From assembly GCA_963754265.1 (NCBI GenBank), contig CAVWFB010000003.1, positions 124,001 through 188,000 of the forward strand: DNA of 64,000 nt, in the 5' to 3' direction. Position 1 is the stretch's first letter. Each line of letters begins with the position of its first letter. The notes under the pieces are model-generated. The model was given only the letters and a program-made list of their open reading frames with translations. It was not told the DNA's origin and did not search any database. The DNA comes from AC-32 sp963754265 (GTDB taxonomy: Bacteria > Actinomycetota > Thermoleophilia > Gaiellales > Gaiellaceae). The position numbers and the translations under genes were made by a program. Positions 36,317-44,948 of this stretch are shown here, piece by piece.

Positions 36317-38881
36317 TCAGAGCAGCTGATCCTCCCACTGGTTCTGGTCGGTCTTGCCCTTGTTCTTGACGTCAGTGTTACCAGTCGACGTCGCTGTCTG
36401 CGTCGCGTTGCTCCCGCCGTCGTAGATGTTCCCTCCGGCTACGGAGTGCGGCGCGTTGCCGTTGACCGCGTTCTGGTCGCTGATGCCGAACCCGAGCGCG
36501 AGCTGTTTCGTCTTGGACAGCTGGACCCCGGCCTGGAATCCACCCGCACCGCCGCATCCGGCCTTACAGCCGGAGCCGCCGATGTTCTGGTGGAGGTCCT
36601 GGTCCTGGTCCGTCTTCGCCTTGTTCTTGACGTCCGCATTCGCGGACGAGGTCGCCGTCTGCGTCGCATTGCTCGGGCCGCCGGAGATGTCCTTTCCGGC
36701 TTCCGAGCTGGGCGCGTTCGAGTTGACGGCGTTCTGGTGGCTCTTCGCGATGCCGAGCGCACCCTGCTTCGTCTCGGCGCTCTGGATCCCGAGCTGGAAC
36801 CCACCCGCGCCGCCGCAACCGACGAGGCAGCTGCCCTTCCGGCTGTCCCTCTTGGCGTCCGGGATGCCGCCGGAGCCGCTGTTGTTGCCGCTGCCCTTGT
36901 CGTTCGGGCTGCCCTTGCTGGCCTCTTTGCCGAGCGTCCCGCTCCGGTTCGCGTTGCTGCCGAGCGTGTCGGTCGTCCGGCTGTTGCCGAGCGGATAGGC
37001 GGTGCGGCTGTTGCCGGTCGGGCTGACCGAGCTGTTGTTCCCGGTGGGGCTGACCGAGCTGTTGTTCCCGGTCGGGCTGGCCGTGCGGCTGGGCGAGCCG
37101 CTCTTGCGGCCCTTCTTGCCGTACTTGCCGCTCTTCCGGTCATCCTGACGGCCGACCTTGTCCTTCTTTGCTCCCTCGCAGGAGCACAGGACCGGGGCCT
37201 TCATGTCGCTGTTGCCGATGTTCTGCTCGAGCCCCTGGTCCTGATCGGTCTTGGCCTTGTTCTTGACGTCGGTGTCCGCGGTGGACGTCGCCGTCTGCGT
37301 GGCCGAGCTCGGGCCGGAGTTGATGTCCCCTCCGGCGATCGAGACGGGCGCATTGCCGTTGACCGCGTTCTGGTCGCTGAGCGCCGCGCCGATGGCCGCC
37401 TGATTCGTCTCGGCTTTCTGCACACCGAGCTGGAAGCCGCCGGGACCGCCGCAACCCACGTAGCAGCCTGAGCCGCCGATGTTCTGGGTGAGCGTCTGGT
37501 CCTGGTCCGTCTTGGCCTTGTTCTTGACGTCCGCGTTGGCGGTCGAGGTCGCCGTCTGCGTGGCGTCGCTCGGGCCGGAGGTCACGTTGCCCCCGGCGAT
37601 CGAGACCGGCGCGTTGCCGTTGACGGCGTTCTGGTCGCTCTTCGCGAGACCGAGCGCGAACTGGTTCGTCTCGGCCTTCTGGACGCCGAGCTGGAACCCA
37701 CCTGCGCCTCCGCAACCGGCGGAGCAGGAGTCGTCCTTCTGAGGCGTTCTCCCCTCGCAGGAGCAGGACTTCTCGTCGCTGCCGATGTTCTGGTTCAGCG
37801 TCTGGTCCTGATCGGTCTTGGCCTTGTTCTTGACGTCGGTGTCCGCGGTGGACGTCGCCGTCTGCGTGGCCGAGCTCGGGCCGGAGGTGATGTCACCGCC
37901 GGCGATCGAGACGGGCGCATTGCCGTTGACCGCGTTCTGGTCGCTCTTCGCAAGTCCGAGCGCCAGCTGCCCGGTGTCGGCCTTCTGCACACCGAGCTGG
38001 AAGCCGCCGGAACCGCCGCAACCCGCGTAGCAGCCGGAGCCGCCGATGTTCTGGTTTTGCGTCTGATCCTGGTCGGTCTTCGACTTGTTCTTCACATCAG
38101 CGCTGGCCGTCGAGGTCGCCGTCTGCGTCGCCGAGCTCGGGCCGGAGTTGACGTTTCCGCCCGCGATGTTCACGGGCACGTTGGCATTCACTGCGTTCTG
38201 GTCGCTCTTGGCGATTCCCACTGCGGCCTGCTTCGTGTCGGCAGCCTGGACTCCAGCCTGGAATCCACCGGCACCGCCACAACCGGCCTTGCAGGAACCG
38301 CTCCCACCGATGTTCTGGTTGAGCGTCTGATCCTGATCGGTCTTCGACTTGTTCTTGACATCCGTGTTGGCCGTCGAGGTCGCCGTCTGCGTCGCCGAGC
38401 TCGGGCCGGAGTTGACGTTTCCGCCCGCGATGTTCACGGGCACGTTGGCATTCACTGCGTTCTGGTCGCTCTTGGCGACCCCGACGGCGATCTGCTTGGT
38501 GTCGGCTGCCTGGACCCCGGCCTGGAATCCACCCGCACCGCCGCATCCGGCCTTACAGCCGGAGCCGCCGATGTTCTGGTTCAGCGTCTGATCCTGATCG
38601 GTCTTGGCCTTGTTCGAGACGTCAGCATTCGCGTTCGAAGTGGCCGTCTGTGTGGCCGAGCTCGGCCCGGAGGTGATGTTCCCTCCGGCGATCGAGACCG
38701 GCACGTTGGCGTTGACCGCGTTCTGGTGGCTCAGCGCCACGCCGAGCGCTCCCTGAGCGGTCGACGCGGCCTGGACCCCGGCTTGAGCACCACCGGGACC
38801 ACCGGAGCCGTCGGCGAACGCCGCGGGAGCGATGGCGAGTGCGGCAAGCACTACGGCCACGCCCATTCCTATGGCTTTCAT
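36317..38881 (-). CDS. secreted tandem-repeat protein, rodlet/amyloid-like (eight ~85-residue repeats)
   Basis: 854 residues. A signal peptide (VAVVLAALAIAPAAFA) is followed by eight repeats of about 85 residues. Each contains a Gly-rich GCGGAGGFQxGVQ start, an aliphatic segment (ALGLAKSDQNAVNANVPVNI), AGGNVNSGPSSATQTATSTA and a Lys/Asp/Gln end DVKNKSKTDQDQTLNQNIGG. A C-x3-C pair (such as CKAGC) joins most neighbouring repeats. Between repeats 6 and 7 is a Ser/Pro/Thr/Asn linker with short SPTGNNSSV-type units. Composition is rich in Gln, Asn, Thr, Ala and Gly and poor in aromatics, as in chaplin/rodlin/curlin-like fibres. I recognise no family. AAGGAGAAGGG precedes the ATG. Probably a polymer-forming surface protein, transcribed with the two genes upstream. 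Confidence 0.8.
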   Translation of the reverse strand: MKAIGMGVAVVLAALAIAPAAFADGSGGPGGAQAGVQAASTAQGALGVALSHQNAVNANVPVSIAGGNITSGPSSATQTATSNANADVSNKAKTDQDQTLNQNIGGSGCKAGCGGAGGFQAGVQAADTKQIAVGVAKSDQNAVNANVPVNIAGGNVNSGPSSATQTATSTANTDVKNKSKTDQDQTLNQNIGGSGSCKAGCGGAGGFQAGVQAADTKQAAVGIAKSDQNAVNANVPVNIAGGNVNSGPSSATQTATSTASADVKNKSKTDQDQTQNQNIGGSGCYAGCGGSGGFQLGVQKADTGQLALGLAKSDQNAVNGNAPVSIAGGDITSGPSSATQTATSTADTDVKNKAKTDQDQTLNQNIGSDEKSCSCEGRTPQKDDSCSAGCGGAGGFQLGVQKAETNQFALGLAKSDQNAVNGNAPVSIAGGNVTSGPSDATQTATSTANADVKNKAKTDQDQTLTQNIGGSGCYVGCGGPGGFQLGVQKAETNQAAIGAALSDQNAVNGNAPVSIAGGDINSGPSSATQTATSTADTDVKNKAKTDQDQGLEQNIGNSDMKAPVLCSCEGAKKDKVGRQDDRKSGKYGKKGRKSGSPSRTASPTGNNSSVSPTGNNSSVSPTGNSRTAYPLGNSRTTDTLGSNANRSGTLGKEASKGSPNDKGSGNNSGSGGIPDAKRDSRKGSCLVGCGGAGGFQLGIQSAETKQGALGIAKSHQNAVNSNAPSSEAGKDISGGPSNATQTATSSANADVKNKAKTDQDQDLHQNIGGSGCKAGCGGAGGFQAGVQLSKTKQLALGFGISDQNAVNGNAPHSVAGGNIYDGGSNATQTATSTGNTDVKNKGKTDQNQWEDQLL
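36320..38812. repeat. tandem coding repeats, period about 250-264 bp
   Basis: Eight imperfect copies within one gene. Two copies share about 110 identical bases (38104-38214 and 38368-38478, offset 264 bp), and other pairs share long blocks in the TQTATST and NAVN parts. Such identity can drive copy-number change by recombination and also assembly collapse. Confidence 0.8.
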
Positions 38882-38983
38882 CCCTTCTCCTTGGTAGTTG
38901 GGGCGACGCGCTGTCGCAGAACAGCGCGTGTACGTCGGCGCGCCGTCGCAGAACGGCACGCTCCGTATGGCCGGAGAAGGGCG

Positions 38984-39742
38984 TCAGCCCGGATGCCAGG
39001 AAGGGAGAACGATGCGCCTCGGCTTCCGGAAGGCCAATAACGGAAGCAGACGAGGCAAGAAGTGCAAAGCGAAAATTGCGAGGACGCCCAAGAGCGTCGC
39101 GAATAACAGCGGCACCGGCGCGTTCTGGCCGCCGGCCTGGCCGGATGAGGACGCATCCGGTCGCGGCGGCATCGGCCCGGGAAGTCGCGGCGGCTGCGGC
39201 GGAGCCGAGCGCTCTGGGCGAGGCGAGGCCTTGGCCGGGGCGGCCGGCGAAGGCCTCGCCGGGGAGGGGGTAATCGTGTCGCTCGAGCCGTCGTACCGAA
39301 GACCGCCGACGACCGGTCGGGGCCTGGCGTGCGAAACGGGAACCTGTGCACTCCGGACGTGTGCCTTCTTCTTCACGCGCGCGTGGCGCGCTGGAGCAGG
39401 CGGCGTGCGTTCCGGGGGACCGAGCTCGCTGCTGTCCGCGGCGACGGCCGGAATCGCCGGCCCTCCGTCGACGCTCTGGGCCGCGAGGGGTGCCGCAGCG
39501 GCGGCGTGAGCCTCCGCTGTGGCGGTGTGGGCAAGCGTCAGAGCTTGCTCGACGATCGCGTTCGCAGTCTCCTGGGCCTGGACCGGCTGTTGCTGCGTGG
39601 CGCCGAGCGCAGAGGAGACGATCCCGTCGACTTGCGCGGAGAGATCGGTCGGTACGGATTCGCCCGCCGCCCGCGCGGAGCCGACGTGCAGGTTTCCGCC
39701 GACGAGAACGGCCACGACGAGCACGAAGACCCGAGCGAACAC
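38984..39742 (-). CDS. secreted Ala/Pro-rich protein with C-terminal membrane anchor
   Basis: About 252 residues. The N-terminal segment FARVFVLVVAVLVGGNLHVGSARA looks like a signal peptide. A helical Ala/Gln part (TQQQPVQAQETANAIVEQAL) follows, then a long Pro/Ala/Ser/Arg-rich stalk (SPARPSPAAPAKASPRPERS) and a C-terminal hydrophobic segment (LLFATLLGVLAIFALHFL) with a short basic tail. This is the layout of a surface protein held in the membrane by its C-terminus with a wall-spanning stalk. No LPxTG motif. The GTG at 39742 is the most plausible start; earlier in-frame starts would overlap the upstream gene. No known family. Lies between two other secreted proteins on the same strand. Confidence 0.7.
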   Translation of the reverse strand: MFARVFVLVVAVLVGGNLHVGSARAAGESVPTDLSAQVDGIVSSALGATQQQPVQAQETANAIVEQALTLAHTATAEAHAAAAAPLAAQSVDGGPAIPAVAADSSELGPPERTPPAPARHARVKKKAHVRSAQVPVSHARPRPVVGGLRYDGSSDTITPSPARPSPAAPAKASPRPERSAPPQPPRLPGPMPPRPDASSSGQAGGQNAPVPLLFATLLGVLAIFALHFLPRLLPLLAFRKPRRIVLPSWHPG

Positions 39743-39834
39743 GTTGCAACCGGGGGTGAAATCGGCTTGGCTGCCGGAATTTCGTCCAGATTCGTCCAAT
39801 TGGCCGCTCCGATTCGTCCAACCGGCCTGCCGGG

Positions 39835-40854
39835 TCACGACTGACGTCCCCAGGCGGTGCGAACGGGCCCGATCCAGGTCGACGAGAGCCACAGCAGGAG
39901 GGCGCCGAGCAGCGCGATCACCGTAACGGTCAGCAGGCCGGCCCCCGCGGCCCGCTGACCAGCCGGCGGGGAGACCGCCGGAAGAGGCGCGTGCGCGACG
40001 CGAGCGAAGACGCTCGTCGCCCGCTGGAGGCCGCCGGCATGCTCGGAATGCCGCTTCCCGATCGGCTTGGTGTCCGGCGCCCGGGCGGCCGCCGCCGGAA
40101 AACCGGCGGTATGAGCGGCTGCGGCTCCGCTGACCGGCCGCCCGAGCGACTTTTCCGCCGTCATGTCGGCGGGACGGGACGCGGGCGCGCTCCGCCGAGG
40201 CGCCGGCTGGCGGCTGCGATCGTTCGCAGCCGTCTTGCCCTGCGCGGCCTCGGCTGGCGCGGCTCCGGGCCGCAGAGCATGCGCTCGAGGTACTGCAACC
40301 CTCGGCGTGTTCCCCGCGGGCATTGCGCCCGTTTGAGACGTGGAACTTCCATTGTTTGCCCCGACTCCAACGCCGACGACGTTCGTCTGCGAGATCGGGC
40401 CGTCGTTCCCCGGGCTGTTGATCCGGATGGAGACGACGATGTTGACGGGATGCGACTGCGTTCCCTCGCCCGTCGCCGCTGCGTCTTGCCCGGTCGAGGC
40501 CTGCTGTGCTCCGCCGAGCTCGTCCGCGCCCGCCTGCGAGGTGTCGCTGCCGTTTCCGGCTCCGACGCCCACGACGGCGACGTTCGACTGGGAGATCGCA
40601 CCGTTGTTCCCGGGGCTGTCGATCCGCACCGAGATGACCATGTTGGTGGGCGAATCCTGCGTAGCCACGCCGTTTGCGGCCGCCGACTGGTCCGTCGTGG
40701 CGGTCTGGGCCGGAATTTCGATCGGCGTGACGAGGTCGTCCGCAGCCGCGGTGCCGGCCACGGCGAGCGGATACAACGCACAGATCCCGGCCACCAGGCC
40801 GAAACGCGCTCGCCAGCCGAGATGGCGCAGATGGGGCGAGGAAGTCGGATGCAT
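39835..40854 (-). CDS. secreted two-repeat protein with stalk and C-terminal membrane anchor
   Basis: 339 residues. A signal peptide (FGLVAGICALYPLAVAGTAAA) is followed by two repeats of about 60 residues, each with NMVISVRIDSPGNNGAISQS or NIVVSIRINSPGNDGPISQT, then NVxxVGVGAxNGSxTSQ. A Pro/Ala/Arg-rich stalk and a terminal hydrophobic helix (LLTVTVIALLGALLLWLSS) end the protein. Its organisation matches the protein encoded downstream, and its Gly/Asn/Ser/Gln repeats resemble in style those of the eight-repeat protein. ATG 40854 is chosen because the signal peptide begins right after it; an ATG at 40905 is possible. First gene of the surface cluster, divergent from the membrane HTH gene. No recognised family. 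Confidence 0.72.
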   Translation of the reverse strand: MHPTSSPHLRHLGWRARFGLVAGICALYPLAVAGTAAADDLVTPIEIPAQTATTDQSAAANGVATQDSPTNMVISVRIDSPGNNGAISQSNVAVVGVGAGNGSDTSQAGADELGGAQQASTGQDAAATGEGTQSHPVNIVVSIRINSPGNDGPISQTNVVGVGVGANNGSSTSQTGAMPAGNTPRVAVPRAHALRPGAAPAEAAQGKTAANDRSRQPAPRRSAPASRPADMTAEKSLGRPVSGAAAAHTAGFPAAAARAPDTKPIGKRHSEHAGGLQRATSVFARVAHAPLPAVSPPAGQRAAGAGLLTVTVIALLGALLLWLSSTWIGPVRTAWGRQS

Positions 40855-41190
40855 TGTTTTCACGCGCGCAGTTAAGCTTTGGCTTGCCGTAATTGACGCT
40901 ACCATAGCGGCGTGGTGATTTCCACCGATCTTTTCCAGAATTCTAACTTTCGGAGCAAAGGTTCGCGACGAGGCACACAACGCAGAACATTGCAAAACGA
41001 ATTTTGTTGGACGGAAGAAGGATGGCCATTGGACGATGGCTCACAGAGCCCAAGGAATGCGCGGTTTCGGGGCGGGATGCAGTGAAAATCGCGATTTCAA
41101 CGGCTCGCGATGGCCTGGGGCTATCGCTCGGCCGAAACTGCGCTACAGTGAGGGCCAAGCACGGCTGCTGCGTGACCTGGGGAGGGCACG
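40855..41190. promoter_or_regulatory. divergent intergenic region, AT-richer than its surroundings
   Basis: 336 bp between the surface-protein gene cluster (minus) and the membrane-anchored HTH gene (plus). It holds AT-rich blocks such as CAGAATTCTAACTTTCGG and AAAACGAATTTTGTTGG that stand out in this GC-rich DNA, as promoters do. I see no convincing coding sequence. Both flanking genes must start here, so operators for the HTH protein, if any, should lie here. I cannot name exact -35/-10 boxes. Confidence 0.6.
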
Positions 41191-42072
41191 ATGCCGCACA
41201 GGGCCGGTCGAAACGAGCTTAAGCCCGCACAACGAGCTGCCCTAGCGGCCCTGAACGAGGGGTCGGCCGAGGAGCTCACGCGCGGGGAGTACCAGCAGCT
41301 CACAGGGGTGAGCCGGTCGCAGGCCGCCTACGACCTCGCCGAGCTCGTCGACGCCGGTCTCCTCGAGCGTCTCGGGGGAGGCCGCTCGACCCGGTATCGC
41401 CGAACCCGGCGGTCTCAGCCCTCGCACCGGCGCTGGACGAACGAGCGCATTCGCGGCGCGCTCGTCGAATTCTGCGCGGGACGGACGACGTGGCCGTCGG
41501 CCGGTGAGTTCAAGGCCGCGGGTCACTCGGACCTCTACGTGGCGGCGAGCCGTTACGGAGGGATTCGCTCCTGGGCCTCGGAGCTCGGATTCTCCGGGAC
41601 GGCCCGCACGGCGCCACGGCGGCGCCGGCCGCGTTCGCTGCGGCCGCATCTGACCTGGGCGGCCACGGCTGCCGCGTTCGCCGCGGTGCTGTTCGGCGTG
41701 AGCGGGGCCGTGCTCCAGCCCCAGGCGTCTGCGCCGACGAGGGAGGCGGCCGGAGCGCCCAGCGCCCGGAACGTCGTGCGCGCGCTTGCCCCACCAGCCA
41801 ATGCTCAGGCGAAGCCAAAGCCGGCACGGACGACGCGGCGGAGCAACCACCGCGCACCCATCGTTCGCGCCAACACTCCGCGCTACCGAGGCGTCATTGC
41901 CTCGGGCTCTCGCGGCGAGCTTGCCTCCCAGACGATCTCCACGCCGGTGATCTCGACCCCGAGGCAGCAGCCGACGGCCCGGCCCGTGTCCACCACTAGT
42001 GGAGTCGCTCCACTGCCCGCACCCGGCGGCGCCGGCTCGGCGCCCTCGCCGCTGCCGGCTCCGAGGCAGTAG
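41191..42072 (+). CDS. membrane-anchored HTH protein with homing-endonuclease-associated repeat domain
   Basis: 293 residues. Residues 10-70 form a winged helix-turn-helix (AALAALNEGSAEELTRGEYQ, then GVSRSQAAYDLAELVDAGLL and a Gly-Gly-Gly-Arg wing). Residues 80-135 (NERIRGALVEFCAGRTTWPS, AGHSDLYVAASRYGGIRSWA) match the HNH-associated repeat pattern (PF18780 type), a small DNA-binding module. One membrane helix follows (WAATAAAFAAVLFGVSGAVL), then a Pro/Ala/Ser/Thr-rich tail of about 110 residues outside the cell. GGGGAGGG precedes the ATG. The topology equals that of ToxR/CadC-type one-component regulators, with a sensing tail outside and DNA binding inside. It is divergent from the surface-repeat genes and may control them. 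Confidence 0.75.
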   Translation: MPHRAGRNELKPAQRAALAALNEGSAEELTRGEYQQLTGVSRSQAAYDLAELVDAGLLERLGGGRSTRYRRTRRSQPSHRRWTNERIRGALVEFCAGRTTWPSAGEFKAAGHSDLYVAASRYGGIRSWASELGFSGTARTAPRRRRPRSLRPHLTWAATAAAFAAVLFGVSGAVLQPQASAPTREAAGAPSARNVVRALAPPANAQAKPKPARTTRRSNHRAPIVRANTPRYRGVIASGSRGELASQTISTPVISTPRQQPTARPVSTTSGVAPLPAPGGAGSAPSPLPAPRQ

Positions 42073-42134
42073 TGGACGGCGCCATTTGCAGCGAGTTAGT
42101 CTTTGCAGCCGGGAAAACGAGGCGAGGAGAGCGC

Positions 42135-43266
42135 CATGCGTAGGAGTCCGTCTCCGTTGCTGCGGCGGATCGCGACACGGGTTCCGCTTGCGCTTGCGCT
42201 TCGTGATCCTCTCGGGCGTCATCGTCTCCGCAGCCGCCGCCGCCGGCCCGGTCGATCTCTTACACCCTGAGCGGAACGACGGGCGACAACGGCTGGTACC
42301 GCGTCAAACGTCGGCATCGTCTGGGTCGTGAACGGACGGGATGGCGACGCGGCGGCTGCGTCTCGACGACGCTGCTCAGCGACACCAACGGCAGCACCGC
42401 AGTCCTGCACGGCCACCGACGGTACGATCGAAACGTCGTCAGTCCGGTCACGATCAAGATCGACAGGGTGGCACCGCCTCGTCACGACCGCGTCTCCGGC
42501 GCGGGCGCCCGACTACAACGGCTGGTACAACCACCCGGTCGCGTTCTCGTTCGCGGGCACCGACGGCGGCTCGGGGCTCGCGAGCTGCTCGGTAGCGACC
42601 TACAGCGGCCCGGACAACGGCAGCGCGGCGGTGGGCGGAAGCTGCCGCGACAAGGCGGGCAACACCGGCTCGAACGCGTTCGGCCTCAGCTACGACGCGA
42701 CGGCCCCGACGCTGAGCAAGGTCGAGGTGGCGAGCCGCGCCGCCTCGGCGCTCGTCCACTGGCAGTCGACGAGCCCGGCGGACACGATCGTCGTCCACCG
42801 GTCGGCTCGCGGGAACAAGGCGGACCCGACGGTGTTCCGGGGCGCCGCCTCGAGCTTCGCCGACAAGAAGATCCAGCGCGGCCTCGAGTACGTCTACTCG
42901 CTGCAGTCCTACGACCAGGCGGGTAACGCGTCCAAGGTCGTCTCGGCGGTCGCCCTGCCCAAGGTGCTGACGCTCCGCAAGACGCCCTACACCCCTCGGG
43001 CCGCGGCCAATCCGGTGCTCCGCTGGGACGCCATCCGCGGCGCGACGTACTACCACGTCCAGCTCTTCCGGGGAAAGAAGCGGATTCTCGCCGCCTGGCC
43101 GAGCAGCGAACGAGCTCACGCTTCCGGCGGCGTGGCGCTGGGCCGGCCATCGCTACAAGCTCGGCCCCGCCCGCTACCGCTGGTACGTGTGGGAGGGCAT
43201 CGGCAAGCGCTCGTTCGCCCGCTACCGGACTCTCGGCAGCGCAGCCTTCATCGTCCCGAAGCGGTA
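42135..43266 (+). pseudogene. secreted Ig-like/fibronectin III-like protein, frame broken at several points
   Basis: Conserved protein is readable only by changing frame repeatedly. Signal-like FVILSGVIVSAAAAAGP, then ISYTLSGTTGDNGWYR, then CTATDGTIETSS, then TIKIDRVAP, then a long intact block with APDYNGWYNHPVAFSFAGTD, SCRDKAGNTGSNAFGLSYD and a fibronectin III-like APTLSKVEVASRAASALVHW to NPVLRWDAIRGATYYHVQLF. After an extra base near 43108 it ends YKLGPARYRWYVWEGIGKRS. Indels are seen near 42198, 42260, 42306, 42440-42480 and 43108. The pattern fits an Ig-like repeat surface protein. The number of breaks could mean decay, but conserved sequence in every segment favours assembly errors. RBS GCGAGGAGAG before the ATG. 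Confidence 0.7.
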
Positions 43267-43332
43267 GATGCGTAACGCTCCGCCCGCAGCCGCGACTGAG
43301 GGTGGACAATCACGGGGTCGCGGAGGGATGAC

Positions 43333-44348
43333 ATGAGCGAACGGATCTACGTACAGACCAACGACGCGGAGCGAAACGAGATCGTGGCGTTCGACCGCTC
43401 GGCCGACGGCCGGCTCGAGCGCCTCGGCACCTTCGACACCGGCGGGCGGGGGACCGGGAAGCCCCACCTCGCCTCACAGAGCTCGATCGTGCTAAACGGC
43501 GAGGGCACGCTGCTGCTCGTCGCCAATGCCGGCAGCGACGAAATCTCGCTGTTCACCGTCGAGCCCGACGGGCTACTGCTCGTGGCGCAGGCTCCGTCGG
43601 GCGGAAGCACCCCGACGAGCATCGCGGTACACGGCGAGCTCGCATACGTCCTCAACAACGGCCAGCCCGGGATCAGCGGCTTTTCGCTCTCGAACGGTGG
43701 CCTCGCCCCGATCGAGGGCTCCTCACGGCCGCTCGACCCCGCCGCCGATCCCGCGCAGATCGCCTTCAGCCCCAACGGTCGCACGATCGTCATCACCGAG
43801 CGCGGCACCAACGCATCAGCGCGTTCACCGTCGACGACCGCGGCTACGCGGACGGGCCGGCCACGATCGCGTCGTCGGGCACGACTCCCTATGGCTTCGA
43901 CTTCGCAGAGGACGCCGTGATCGTGACCGAGGCCTTCGGCGGCGAGATCGGCGCCGCGGCGGCCTCGTCGTACTCGCTCGCGGAGCCGGGGCGGCTCGCA
44001 CCCGTCAGCGCCTCGATCGGCGACACGCGCAGCGAGGTGTGCTGGGCGGCGATCACGAACGACGGCCGCTTCGCCTACGTGACGAACTTCGGCGACGGCA
44101 CGATCTCCAGCTACGCGATCGGCGGCGACGGCAGCATCGAGCTGCTCGAGCCCGTCGCCGCCTCGACGCGCAGTGGCGAGAAGGGCATCCGCGACGAGGC
44201 GATCAGCCGCGACGGGCGCTACCTGTACGCGATCGATGCGGACGCGCAGCGGGTGTACGGGTGGACGGTCGGCGGCGACGGCCGGCTCGCGCCCGTGGGC
44301 GAGTTCGAGGGGGTCCCGGCCACCGTCGCCGGGATCGCGGCAAGCTAG
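43333..44348 (+). CDS. lactonase-family beta-propeller (6-phosphogluconolactonase-like), frameshifted
   Basis: About 338 residues after repair. Seven-bladed propeller repeats of the lactonase_7 family are visible: MSERIYVQTNDAERNEIVAF, SSIVLNGEGTLLLVANAGSD, IAFSPNGRTIVITERGTN, then in the next frame SSGTTPYGFDFAEDAVIVTE, ITNDGRFAYVTNFGDGTISS and AISRDGRYLYAIDADAQRVY. One base is missing near 43814 (ACGCATCAGC where ACGCGATCAGC is expected). No signal peptide is evident. Family members hydrolyse 6-phosphogluconolactone or muconolactone, but many have no assigned function. GGAGGGATGAC precedes the ATG. Confidence 0.8.
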
Positions 44349-44351
44349 CCG

Positions 44352-44948
44352 ATGATCTTCTCGCGAGGCTTCAAAGGGCGGCGCCAGGACGGCCCGCCGG
44401 ACCGGGTCCCGCCCGGCCAGTACCTGACCGACGACTTCCCCGTGCTCTCTGCCGGGCCGACGCCGCACACGCCGCTCGAGGAGTGGACGTTCTCGATCGA
44501 GGGCGGCGCCGAGCCGGTCAGCTGGACCTGGGACGAGTTCCGGCAGCTTCCGAGCGAGACGGTCACGAAGGACATCCACTGCGTCACCAAGTGGTCGAAG
44601 CTCGACACGGTCTGGGAGGGCGTCTCGGTCGACACCCTTCTGGACCAGGTCGAGCACGATGCCGAGTACATGCTGGCGTTCTGCGACGGCGGCTACACGA
44701 CCAACCTGCCGCTCGAGGACGTGACGGACGGCAAGGCGTGGGTGGCATTCGTTTACGGCGGCGAGCCGCTCGAGCCCGAGCACGGCGGGCCCGCGAGGCT
44801 GCTCGTGCCGCACCTCTACTTCTGGAAGAGCGCGAAGTGGGTGCGCGGCCTCAGCCTCCGGGAGGAGGACGAGCCCGGCTTCTGGGAGACGAACGGCTAC
44901 CACATTCGCGGTGACCCCTGGCTGGAACAGCGCTATTGGGGCGACTGA
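44352..44948 (+). CDS. sulfite oxidase-like molybdopterin oxidoreductase
   Basis: 198 residues, a stand-alone oxidoreductase molybdopterin-binding domain of the sulfite oxidase/YedY superfamily. It includes DIHCVTKWSKLDTVWEGVSV with the molybdenum-ligating Cys, FCDGGYTTNLPLEDVTDGKAWVAF and GGPARLLVPHLYFWKSAKWVRG, where the basic residues bind the pyranopterin phosphate. No signal peptide or heme domain, so it is probably cytoplasmic and uses a partner for electrons. That partner is likely the flavin reductase encoded next, which overlaps it. Substrate unknown. Confidence 0.88.
   Translation: MIFSRGFKGRRQDGPPDRVPPGQYLTDDFPVLSAGPTPHTPLEEWTFSIEGGAEPVSWTWDEFRQLPSETVTKDIHCVTKWSKLDTVWEGVSVDTLLDQVEHDAEYMLAFCDGGYTTNLPLEDVTDGKAWVAFVYGGEPLEPEHGGPARLLVPHLYFWKSAKWVRGLSLREEDEPGFWETNGYHIRGDPWLEQRYWGD

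Noticed and set aside
36880..37100. Short DNA repeats encoding SPTGNNSSV-like units, considered as a CRISPR-like or minisatellite array
   Set aside because: Units are in frame, vary in the same way as low-complexity protein linkers, and have no unique spacers.
40901..41190. Short open frames on both strands between the surface cluster and the HTH gene
   Set aside because: No ribosome-binding sites or conserved-looking protein, and the AT-rich composition fits a promoter region better.
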